From positions 1,922,001-1,986,000 of the forward strand of contig OY762448.1 of assembly GCA_963665705.1 (NCBI GenBank): 64,000 bases of DNA, given 5' to 3'. The position numbers and the translations under genes are program-made. This document shows, piece after piece, positions 1 through 7,199 of this stretch. How positions within the stretch are numbered: the stretch's first letter is position 1; each line of letters opens with the position of its first letter. Origin of the DNA: Saccharicrinis sp963665705. GTDB taxonomy: Bacteria; Bacteroidota; Bacteroidia; Bacteroidales; Marinilabiliaceae. The notes under the pieces were generated by a model, which was given only the letters and a program-made list of their open reading frames with translations, did no database searches and was not told the DNA's origin.

Positions 1-606
1 CCTTAATTTTATCTTATCAATAATAGATTTTGCTAAGGCGGTATTGCTTTGTGGACGAATAGCAATTAATAAGGTGTTTTCTTTAGGAGGTGTATTTAAT
101 ACAAAAGTTTCTTTTTGTGGTGTTGAATTAACGACTTCTTTAGGAGTATAATTACCATTTTTAATTAGTCTGTTGGCTATTTGCTGACTTACTTGAATTA
201 AATCATCAGTACCCTGCTTAGTAGAACCAGTAGCTTGCAAGATAACTTTGGCTGTGGTTACATCTACCATTTTTAATGATATGTAAAAGTTGTTACCCAA
301 AGGGACTACAGATCCATAACAAACTAAATCAGCTCCCATCATTTTACCTAATTCACTAATTTGCGAATCATCCACTAACCCTTTACTTTGAAATTGAGCT
401 TCAGCTAACACTTTTTCAATCATGGTGCGCTCAACAACTTCATATTGAGGTGTATTAACAATAGCGTTACTTATTTCTTCACGAACAATACTTCTAATAC
501 CTTCAGATATTTCACCATCAGGATTAAAAACAGCAACTCTTTTGCTGTTCTGAGCAAAAACTGAAATTGATATAACACAAAAGATGATTAGGATTAAATG
601 TTTCAT
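1..606 (-). CDS. CsgG/LpoB-like secreted protein, 3' end outside window
   Basis: The gene runs off the left edge; 202 codons are visible from the ATG at 606-604. The product starts with a signal peptide (MKHLILIIFCVISISVFAQ) followed by a domain beginning NSKRVAVFNPDGEIS. The motifs VERTMIEKVLAEAQFQ, GLVDDSQISELGKMMGAD and a region on retention of activity in transformed substrates (VDVTTAKVILQATGS) are typical of the CsgG/LpoB (penicillin-binding protein activator) fold, which forms periplasmic or outer-membrane lipoproteins. There is no lipobox; a signal peptidase I site after FAQ is likely. It sits upstream of an LPP20-like gene on the same strand, a pairing often seen in Bacteroidota. The exact role is unknown. 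Confidence 0.7.
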   Translation of the reverse strand, partial: MKHLILIIFCVISISVFAQNSKRVAVFNPDGEISEGIRSIVREEISNAIVNTPQYEVVERTMIEKVLAEAQFQSKGLVDDSQISELGKMMGADLVCYGSVVPLGNNFYISLKMVDVTTAKVILQATGSTKQGTDDLIQVSQQIANRLIKNGNYTPKEVVNSTPQKETFVLNTPPKENTLLIAIRPQSNTALAKSIIDKIKLR

Positions 607-742
607 GAGTTTAAAATAGATTTTAAATTGCCATTAAGAACTCCCTTAATAAAAATCCAAAATTGATCGGAATCTTGATTGGGAGAACTTTTATAGTGGC
701 TTGTTTCAAATATGTGCTTAGTTTATGAGATACAAAAATAAA

Positions 743-1792
743 TTAATTTTTAATCCTTGTAAGTAAATCTTTGACTAATGTTGAAGTAATTTCTTCATAT
801 GCATCAATAGCTGCCCCCTTGTAACTACTCATACTGTTGCCTTTTTTACTTATTTTATTTTCGTATTCAATTTTTTGATTAAACTGCTTTGTAAGCTTAA
901 TTTCAGTATCTACATAACTGGAATATACATCCAGGTAAAGGTTGTTTTTTCTTGCTTTTGCCTTAATTTCTACAATCCAATCAGCTATGTCAGCATCTTC
1001 AGTAAAGCTGCACCCGTTATCAGATAATATTGCCTTTGTTTTATTTTCAAGAGTATTGTCAGTTTCATCAAATAGCATAGCAATGCAATCAAAATAAATG
1101 TAGGTGCCCTGTTCAAGTTCAGATAGTTTTTGAATTACTGTATTTCGTAACTCAAGCGATTTTTGTATTTGTAATCCAGATTCGTCGATGTCTTTATCTA
1201 CAGCAGTTAATAGGCCTTGTGCATATTCGTTTTTTGCAAATAAAGGAATAGTTTTTTTTAGTTCTTCCTGAGCTTTTGATTTTTCTGCTGTAGCTATTAA
1301 ATTATTTGCTGTTTTAATAATTCCTTCAATTTGTTGGATGTTCATGTTGATATTTGCCTTATAGTAACCTATTACTTCGTATCTGTTTACATAAGCAAAT
1401 GCATAAATGAAATTGTTATCTGTATTGTGAAAGGTTTCAATTTTGATATTGTTGATTTTGGCATCAGATTCTGACTGTGTTTGAGTTTCAAAAGTTTTTT
1501 TTATTTCTTCATTATCGCCATATGAAGTACTTTGAGCATAATTTTGAGACACTGTTTTTACTGAAGAAACAACACTTCGGGCTAAATCACCTATTGCCAT
1601 ATTCTTTATTCGTTGTAAAGCTTCGGCTAGAATTTCATCTTTTGCTTTAACATCCTGAGCAAAACCAGATAGAAAAGTACTTTGAGGATATTGTGTTTGA
1701 CGCCATGAAGTTTTTATCCAATTAGGTTCGTTTTGCGCATTTAAATAAATTGATGAAAATATGAGCAAAAGTAAAATGTAGTATCTGTTCAT
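743..1792 (-). CDS. LPP20-like secreted protein
   Basis: A 349-residue protein with an N-terminal signal peptide (MNRYYILLLLIFSSIYLNAQ). The N-terminal half contains the pattern PNWIKTSW...YLSGF-like start, then a helix (DEILAEALQRIKNMAIGDLARSV, given here in part) that matches the layout of LPP20-family envelope proteins: PxW motif, then a long alanine-rich helix that ends in conserved Ser/Val. The C-terminal half is a second domain of about 150 residues that I do not recognise. It is on the same strand as the CsgG/LpoB-like gene and probably acts with it at the cell envelope. Family assignment is by motif recognition only. Confidence 0.55.
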   Translation of the reverse strand: MNRYYILLLLIFSSIYLNAQNEPNWIKTSWRQTQYPQSTFLSGFAQDVKAKDEILAEALQRIKNMAIGDLARSVVSSVKTVSQNYAQSTSYGDNEEIKKTFETQTQSESDAKINNIKIETFHNTDNNFIYAFAYVNRYEVIGYYKANINMNIQQIEGIIKTANNLIATAEKSKAQEELKKTIPLFAKNEYAQGLLTAVDKDIDESGLQIQKSLELRNTVIQKLSELEQGTYIYFDCIAMLFDETDNTLENKTKAILSDNGCSFTEDADIADWIVEIKAKARKNNLYLDVYSSYVDTEIKLTKQFNQKIEYENKISKKGNSMSSYKGAAIDAYEEITSTLVKDLLTRIKN

Positions 1793-2036
1793 AGGTTAAT
1801 ATTTATTAGTTTAAAGATAAATGAATCTTGTAAATATTAACCTGAATTCAATATGAAATTTTGGATTTGCCTCATTATGAATTATATTTTATATCTGATA
1901 GAAGCTTGTTTTATATCGCTTATAATTAGCAATATTAAAATGATATTTATGAAAACATTTCAGTCTGGTATAAATAATTTTCGGGCAGAATATTGCTGTC
2001 TTTTTCTTGGTTAAAGATGATGACTTATTCTATTAA

Positions 2037-2099
2037 TAACCCGAGTTCGATTAAAATTAAAGAGCTCAGAGCCAATAATTTTATATCGAACTCGGGTTA
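2037..2099. repeat. 63-bp inverted repeat, short copy of the 30756 element
   Basis: The two ends are mirror images: it opens TAACCCGAGTTCGATTAAAA and closes with the complementary TTTTATATCGAACTCGGGTTA (21 bases, of which the last 15 pair exactly). Read on the minus strand it matches both ends of the 257-bp element at 30756-31012 but lacks the roughly 190 bp of interior. It lies in the gap between the hydrogenase operon and the LPP20-like gene. A related half-end (TAACCTGAATTCAATATGAA) starts near 1838 in the same gap. Confidence 0.7.
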
Positions 2100-2142
2100 A
2101 TAGGTTACCAAACCTATAATTATGAGTAGAATTTTAATTAAA

Positions 2143-2179
2143 AATTCTCATGCTGAAACAGGTTATCAGCATGAGAATT
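2143..2179 (-). terminator. Hairpin terminator after the hydrogenase operon
   Basis: Perfect 14-bp stem AATTCTCATGCTGA / TCAGCATGAGAATT around a 9-base loop. On the minus strand it is followed by a T-rich stretch, about 60 bp past the stop codon of the hydrogenase gene at 2238. This is the expected place for the 3' end of that transcript. The rest of the 1793-2237 gap holds the inverted repeat at 2037-2099 and no gene that I can see. Confidence 0.65.
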
Positions 2180-2237
2180 AAAAATAAATAGTGTATTTAG
2201 AAAATAATAAACTCTAGCACTAATTTACAGGTGTTAC

Positions 2238-3686
2238 TTATTGATTAACGTTTGATGTTTCAAGTTCATTTAAAAATCTTTTCATAGCAGCCTGGCTTGC
2301 TTTACTTGTAGAAACAGATCCCGGCCCATTTATACAGCCACCTTCACATCCCATCACTTCAATAAAATTGTAATCAGGAGCTTTGGCAGTAAATGCCTTA
2401 AGTAATTTTATGTTTTTTCTGGTTAAACCATCAACTAAAAATTCTTTAAAAGCATATCCGTTAGGAATAGATGCTTTAATAGCATTGGCAACGCCACCGC
2501 TTAATGCAAATCCTCTGGCTTCATTTGAAATATTTAATTTAAGATTTATTTCATCAGTTTCTGGGAATTTAATGTTGTATGCCAAAAATATGATGCTTAA
2601 CTCTTCAAAAGTTAACACATAATCAATGTTTTTAGCATGTTCAGCCTCGCTACGTTTAGCTAAGCAAGGTCCAATAAATACTCTTTTTGCTTTAGGAAAG
2701 CGTTTTTTCGCTATTTCTGCAGTATAAAACATTGGAGATTTAGTGTGAGAAACATGCGGTTGAATTTTTGTAATGTGTTTTTCACTTAAAAGTGTATGTG
2801 CCGGACAACATGAAGATGTCATGAAAGGATTGTTATTTTGAACATTTTCAATCCATTCTTCAGTTTCGTTTTTAGCCGTAACATCAGCACCTTCAGCAAC
2901 TTCAATAACATGTGTAAAACCAATTTCTCTTAAAGCTCCCAAAAGGTTTGCAGGATTAGCTTTAAATTGGCCAAAAATAGAAGGAGCTACCATGGCTACC
3001 ATTTCTTCTTTTTGCTTTAAGTTATATGTTAGTTGTATTACCTGCGATTTTTCCATGATTGCGCCAAAAGGACATGCAGTCATGCATTTTCCACAGTAAA
3101 TACATTTTGATTTATCAATAACTTCAATGCCGTTTTCGTCTTTTTTAATCGCGTTTACAGGGCAGGCCTCTTCGCATGGTACTGGTAAATAGGCAATAGC
3201 ATGAAAAGGGCAGGCTTTTTGGCAAAGTCCACAGTTTACACATTTCTGATGGTCGATTATAGCCTTTCCATTTAAAACTCGGATTGCATCTTTAGGGCAG
3301 TTAACCTGGCAAGCTCTGGCTTCACATCCCTGACATAGGTTACTAACGGTATAATTTACCTGAACACAAGAACTGCAAGCTTCATCAATTACAGTTAAAT
3401 GTTCTTGTGGTATTCCTTTTTTCTCAACAGCTTTTTCTGCATATTCTCTTAGCGGAGTAAGCTCATCTTCTTCATCAGCAATGCAAAAACCCATCATTGC
3501 CATGGCCTTATATTTTATAACAGCTCTATCTTTATGCACACAACAACGAATAGGCGTTTTGGATTTAGGTCGCATTTCAAGAGGGATTCTATCAATCTTT
3601 TCAAACAGCTCATCTTCTTTTAATAGCTTAATTATCCGGGTTAATAATTCTCTCCGTGTTTGAATCGCATTGTTAAAATAGGTCAT
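2238..3686 (-). CDS. [FeFe]-hydrogenase, monomeric, ferredoxin-domain type (group B-like)
   Basis: A 482-residue protein. Residues 100-215 hold several cysteine clusters, including two clear 4Fe-4S motifs (CVNCGLCQKACP, CIYCGKCMTACP). The C-terminal half is the H-cluster domain. Motif L1 is TSSCCPAH with C293 (proton-transfer position) and C294 (ligand); L2 is IGPCLAKRSEAE with C341, K344 and E347; L3 is EVMGCEGGCINGPG with C447 and C451. All four H-cluster cysteines and the proton-transfer cysteine are present, so it should be catalytic: reversible 2H+ + 2e- to H2 using ferredoxin. There is no export signal. It is the last gene of the operon, 115 bp after the phosphatase gene. The GPC form of L2 suggests group B rather than classical group A, but the group call is tentative. 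No HydE/F/G maturase genes are in the window. Confidence 0.85.
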   Translation of the reverse strand: MTYFNNAIQTRRELLTRIIKLLKEDELFEKIDRIPLEMRPKSKTPIRCCVHKDRAVIKYKAMAMMGFCIADEEDELTPLREYAEKAVEKKGIPQEHLTVIDEACSSCVQVNYTVSNLCQGCEARACQVNCPKDAIRVLNGKAIIDHQKCVNCGLCQKACPFHAIAYLPVPCEEACPVNAIKKDENGIEVIDKSKCIYCGKCMTACPFGAIMEKSQVIQLTYNLKQKEEMVAMVAPSIFGQFKANPANLLGALREIGFTHVIEVAEGADVTAKNETEEWIENVQNNNPFMTSSCCPAHTLLSEKHITKIQPHVSHTKSPMFYTAEIAKKRFPKAKRVFIGPCLAKRSEAEHAKNIDYVLTFEELSIIFLAYNIKFPETDEINLKLNISNEARGFALSGGVANAIKASIPNGYAFKEFLVDGLTRKNIKLLKAFTAKAPDYNFIEVMGCEGGCINGPGSVSTSKASQAAMKRFLNELETSNVNQ

Positions 3687-3801
3687 GATATTATTAAGTT
3701 ATTTATTTTTCGTTTAATAGTTTTCTCGTTATAGTTTTCCATTATTTTTTCATTTCCTTGAAATGATCTTTTTTTATATCATATGTATCTATAAAATTAG
3801 T

Positions 3802-4986
3802 TTATAAGTATGTTGTATTGGTTTTTTTATAAAATCGGTTTTCTAATATCTCAGTTATTCTTTTTATTACATTTCGTCTAATTTCTAATTCAACAGGTAA
3901 ATTAGGATCTTGATGAGCATTATTGATTCTTGTTCCGGATATAAATTCAATTTCATCACTTTCCAGCATCATCTGAATAATCATACCTGATGTTCCAGAA
4001 GGAACTTGGGCTTTCGAGTCAAAATTCTGAATGTCTTCAGAAACTTTAGCTAAAGTGATTACTCCTTCGGTAACCAAATCAACACCTTTCATTTTAGCTT
4101 GAGGAGGTAATCCTAGTTGATAGTGTTCCAGATCAACTTCAACTTCAGTATCTAATTCACGAGCCACAATTTTAGCTGTTGTACCTCCACATATAATGGT
4201 TTTACCTTTGTATTGTTTAATGCTATTGGCTAATGATGCATCGTTATGTTTATGGTAAGGAGGCCCTGAAACAATGAGTAATTTTCTGGGTTTTCTATAA
4301 TATAATACACAACATGAAGCGTCATCTTTTAAAGCTCCATTATCAATTTCTATAGTTTTTGAAATGATACCTTTAGAAAGGTTTCGTGCTGAAATAAATG
4401 GATGTTCAGTTACAATGTTTTTGATATAATCCTTTAATCCTGAAATTTGCCAACCAAAGTGCATGTCGTCACTACCCATACCGCTTTGGGTAACACCATC
4501 ACTTACTAATATAATTCTATCTTCTTTTTGTAAACTAAAGTTGTATTGATATAGTTTATTTCGTTTTGTATGAAGGTGGTTTATAGTCTTCTGTTTTTTA
4601 GGAAGGTCAATAAATTCACCATTTCTTAATAATAATACAGAAGGGTTATCATATTCAATAATATTTACCTCTCCCCGGTAATTTATATCTATTATTGAAA
4701 ATGTTGAATAACTAACTTTTCGTAATGAATCCTCAGGTAATGTTTTTGTAATGAATTCGGCAGTTCGTTTAATAGGTTCACCGGCCAATGTAAACTGAAG
4801 TGCCATAGTGCTTGTCATGGTGGCTGAAACATTTGCTTTAGCCCCACTACCTAATCCATCAGACATGACAGCTACAAACCTGTTTTCTTCTTTTACTTTA
4901 CTAAAGAGTACAGCATCTCCGCAAATAGACTCACCAGCCTTTGCATAACATAAGTTTTCAGCTTCTATGACAAATGGACTATGCAT
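3802..4986 (-). CDS. SpoIIE-type PP2C phosphatase linked to hydrogenase
   Basis: A 394-residue cytoplasmic protein. Residues 1-235 form a PP2C/SpoIIE domain with the metal-binding aspartates in GDAVLF, SDGLGSG, SDGVTQSG and DDASCCVLYYR. The last 150 or so residues are an extra domain (starting RKLLIVSGPPYHKH, containing IICGGTTAKIVAREL and LPPQAKMKGVDLVTEGV) that standard SpoIIE phosphatases lack. Phosphatases of this type are found next to sensory [FeFe]-hydrogenases in anaerobes. The likely role is to dephosphorylate a Ser/Thr-phosphorylated partner in response to the HydS signal; the partner is not obvious here. The gene starts 5 bp after the HydS gene stops, so the two are translated together. 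Confidence 0.85.
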   Translation of the reverse strand: MHSPFVIEAENLCYAKAGESICGDAVLFSKVKEENRFVAVMSDGLGSGAKANVSATMTSTMALQFTLAGEPIKRTAEFITKTLPEDSLRKVSYSTFSIIDINYRGEVNIIEYDNPSVLLLRNGEFIDLPKKQKTINHLHTKRNKLYQYNFSLQKEDRIILVSDGVTQSGMGSDDMHFGWQISGLKDYIKNIVTEHPFISARNLSKGIISKTIEIDNGALKDDASCCVLYYRKPRKLLIVSGPPYHKHNDASLANSIKQYKGKTIICGGTTAKIVARELDTEVEVDLEHYQLGLPPQAKMKGVDLVTEGVITLAKVSEDIQNFDSKAQVPSGTSGMIIQMMLESDEIEFISGTRINNAHQDPNLPVELEIRRNVIKRITEILENRFYKKTNTTYL

Positions 4987-4991
4987 CTGTA

Positions 4992-6722
4992 TTAATTATC
5001 GTTATTTTTTTGATGTGTTTTTTCTTCTGAATAATCTGTTAGAATTGAATTGAGTAAAGAATCTGTATATGATGCATTTTCACCTAAAAGTGCAGCAATT
5101 TTTTGCACTGTTTCCATGTTTTTTTTAATAACAATTCGTGTTCTTTTTTCTATAATGTCACTTCTAAATTCTTTGCTTTCAAAATTTTGAATGATTCCTG
5201 CTACTAACTTGTATTTTTGAATATTAAAAATAGAAAGTTGAAAACTCTTGTCGTTTTGAATAATTGGCAATTGATTGTATTCTTTACCTGTATGTATTGC
5301 TGTTGTAAACTGTTCAATAAAATACCCCAATTCACCAATTGATTTATTAATTAGATCCGTATTTATATTGTGCTTATCGTAGTTGTCTTGTAAATTAAGC
5401 ATGTTAAGGCAACTTTGATTAATTTCTTTAATTTTTAAATCAGAATCAACTAAAATAACTCCCGAAGGAATCTTTTTTAATAACAGGGTGGCTTGATGAT
5501 GGGCAATCTTCTTTAAATGCGAAACACACATATTAGTTTCTGCCATTCCACTTAATGTTGCCATAGCAAACTCGCGACAAGTATTGTATCCACAACTACC
5601 ACAGTTTAATTCATCTTTAGCAGAATGCTTTCCAATGCTGTATAATGCTTCTTGGATGTCTTCTGGTTTATAATCTGGCAATGAAACTGCATTTTGCCCA
5701 AAATAGTCACATTCAATATTTAGGTGGAATGTGCTTGCTTTTTTGTTGGTTATGTTTTGGGGTTTACTATTTAAAATCTCAATTTTTCTTTGAACCGGAT
5801 TGTTATCTTCACTACACCCTGGGCCGTTTATACATCCTCCTTCGCATAATAAAAGTTCTAAAAATACCGGACCATCATGTTGAATTGTATTTAAAGTACT
5901 TAGTACTTTTTTTACTTCATCAATACCTGCAAAAGAAAGTTTTAAAAGGTTATTGGTGTTTTCACCAAAAGTATTTATCATACCTCCTTCAATTGGATAA
6001 ATATTTCCATTATCTGCTCTGTATGGAAAAAAATCTGTATTATCTATGTTAAATTTACTTTCTGCGTTTTCAGTTTCAGCTATCCAGTTTTTTAGTTCAT
6101 TAAAAGTAATAGCTGTATCAACTAACGAAGGCCATGTGTCAGCCTCTGCTTTTTTAGCAATGCAGGGACCTATAAATACTATTTTTGTATCCTTGCCAGC
6201 ATCTGTTTTTAAGCTCTTGGCATGCGCAAGCATTGGAGATAAAAATGGTATAATGTTGACAATGTGTTGAGGATAATACTTTTTTATAAGCTCAACAACT
6301 CCAGGGCAGGCTGAAGAAATATAAATTCCTTTTTTTCTTGCTTTCAAAAACTGCTCAGTATGCCCGGTTACAATTTGGGCACCTAAGGCAGTTTCCGAAA
6401 TGTAGTTAAAACCTAAATTTGTCAATTGGGCAACAAACTCTTCGTCTGTTAAATGGGGGAATTCAGAACGAAAAGATGGTGCCACAGATGCTATTGTGGT
6501 GGTACCAGAATTGATTAATTGCTTTACCCTTGATACACCATCTCTAATTTGCTTTGCATTTGCTGGACAAACAGATACACAACGTCCGCAGTATATACAA
6601 AGCTCATCAATAATAGAAGCTTTTTGCTCTGTTATTTTAATTGCTTTTGATGGACAGTTTCTAATACACTTATAACAATCCATGCAATCATTTTCAATGG
6701 TGTATATGGGTTTTGTATTCAT
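4992..6722 (-). CDS. HydS-type sensory [FeFe]-hydrogenase with PAS domain
   Basis: A 576-residue protein with this domain order: two 4Fe-4S clusters (residues 13-55), H-cluster domain (about 75-305), an extra Fe-S domain (C374, C377, C382, C399; motif CGSCGYNTC) and a PAS-like domain (about 405-520). H-cluster ligands are kept: C139 in SSACPG, C187 in IGPCIAKKAE, C293 and C297 in LCEGGCINGPG. The residue before the first ligand is Ala138, where catalytic enzymes have the proton-transfer Cys. That change and the C-terminal Fe-S/PAS layout are hallmarks of group C (HydS) enzymes, which are thought to sense H2 or redox state instead of turning over fast. It is followed after 5 bp by the phosphatase gene, its probable signalling partner. 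Confidence 0.85.
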   Translation of the reverse strand: MNTKPIYTIENDCMDCYKCIRNCPSKAIKITEQKASIIDELCIYCGRCVSVCPANAKQIRDGVSRVKQLINSGTTTIASVAPSFRSEFPHLTDEEFVAQLTNLGFNYISETALGAQIVTGHTEQFLKARKKGIYISSACPGVVELIKKYYPQHIVNIIPFLSPMLAHAKSLKTDAGKDTKIVFIGPCIAKKAEADTWPSLVDTAITFNELKNWIAETENAESKFNIDNTDFFPYRADNGNIYPIEGGMINTFGENTNNLLKLSFAGIDEVKKVLSTLNTIQHDGPVFLELLLCEGGCINGPGCSEDNNPVQRKIEILNSKPQNITNKKASTFHLNIECDYFGQNAVSLPDYKPEDIQEALYSIGKHSAKDELNCGSCGYNTCREFAMATLSGMAETNMCVSHLKKIAHHQATLLLKKIPSGVILVDSDLKIKEINQSCLNMLNLQDNYDKHNINTDLINKSIGELGYFIEQFTTAIHTGKEYNQLPIIQNDKSFQLSIFNIQKYKLVAGIIQNFESKEFRSDIIEKRTRIVIKKNMETVQKIAALLGENASYTDSLLNSILTDYSEEKTHQKNNDN

Positions 6723-6757
6723 GAAAAATGATGATTAGTGCAAATTTTGGTTTTGAA

Positions 6758-7012
6758 TTAGCCTAGTTTTTCAATCAGTATTTTTTCAACTTGAAACGGT
6801 TGAACCTCTTCAAAAGTCTCATCATTAATTGTGATTACAGGTCCTCTGTTGCAGTTTTCATTGCAAAGATGTCCTCTAAAATCAAGCGAAGCAGCAATGT
6901 TTTTCCCTTCAACGTATTGTTGAATAATTTTAAGGTTTTCTGCATTACCTCGAGTATAGCATGAACTACCTAAACATATTCTAATAACGTTTTTCTTTTT
7001 TTGTGTATCCAT
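6758..7012 (-). CDS. Thioredoxin-like [2Fe-2S] ferredoxin, HoxE/NuoE C-terminal type
   Basis: An 84-residue protein with the four-cysteine pattern of thioredoxin-like 2Fe-2S ferredoxins: CLGSSC near the N-terminus and CNENC about 35 residues later. It likely carries electrons to or from the hydrogenase-like proteins encoded downstream. An in-frame ATG at 7039 would add nine residues, but the sigma-54 -12 element is at 7040, so the transcript would start downstream of that codon. I therefore use the ATG at 7012, which gives MDTQKKKNVIRICLG. First gene of the operon; the HydS gene starts 35 bp further on. Confidence 0.8.
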   Translation of the reverse strand: MDTQKKKNVIRICLGSSCYTRGNAENLKIIQQYVEGKNIAASLDFRGHLCNENCNRGPVITINDETFEEVQPFQVEKILIEKLG

Positions 7013-7015
7013 AAT

Positions 7016-7030
7016 TGCCAAAGTTTGGCA
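7016..7030. promoter_or_regulatory. Palindrome at the expected transcription start
   Basis: The near-perfect 15-bp palindrome TGCCAAAGTTTGGCA covers the expected +1 region of the hydrogenase operon, between the sigma-54 promoter and the ferredoxin start codon. It could be an operator that blocks initiation, or an RNA hairpin at the 5' end. Confidence 0.35.
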
Positions 7031-7036
7031 TTGTAA

Positions 7037-7054
7037 CAACTATTATTGTGCCAA
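7037..7054 (-). promoter_or_regulatory. Sigma-54 (-24/-12) promoter of the hydrogenase operon
   Basis: Minus-strand sequence TTTTGGCACAATAATAGTT. The -24 part TTGGCAC matches the consensus TGGCAC exactly. The -12 part has its G ten bases after the GG doublet, as required, but GT in place of the usual GC. The start of transcription would fall near 7028, 16 bp before the ferredoxin ATG. The neighbouring gene encodes a sigma-54 activator, which strengthens the call. Confidence 0.65.
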
Positions 7055-7118
7055 AAGCTATATGTTGTATTAAATGAGGGATTTATGTGTTTGTGTTGTG
7101 GTGATTTAACTTAGAAGT

Positions 7119-7186
7119 GTCCTAATTTCGAACATAGTATTTTGTCTTTCTGTGTTCATATATTGAACAGTGTAATGAAATAGGAC
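7119..7186. promoter_or_regulatory. Candidate enhancer sites for the sigma-54 activator
   Basis: Nested inverted repeats lie 80-150 bp upstream of the sigma-54 promoter. The inner one is TGTTCA-TATAT-TGAACA (7153-7169). The outer pair is GTCCTA at 7119-7124 and TAGGAC at 7181-7186, and TCGAACA at 7128-7134 repeats the inner half-site. Spacing fits upstream activator sites for the regulator encoded immediately to the right. No experimental motif supports it. Confidence 0.45.
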
Positions 7187-7199
7187 GATTAATGAATGG

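Noticed and set aside
7013..7039. Longer start for the thioredoxin-like ferredoxin
   Set aside because: The codon at 7039 lies within one base of the sigma-54 -12 element and upstream of the expected transcription start.
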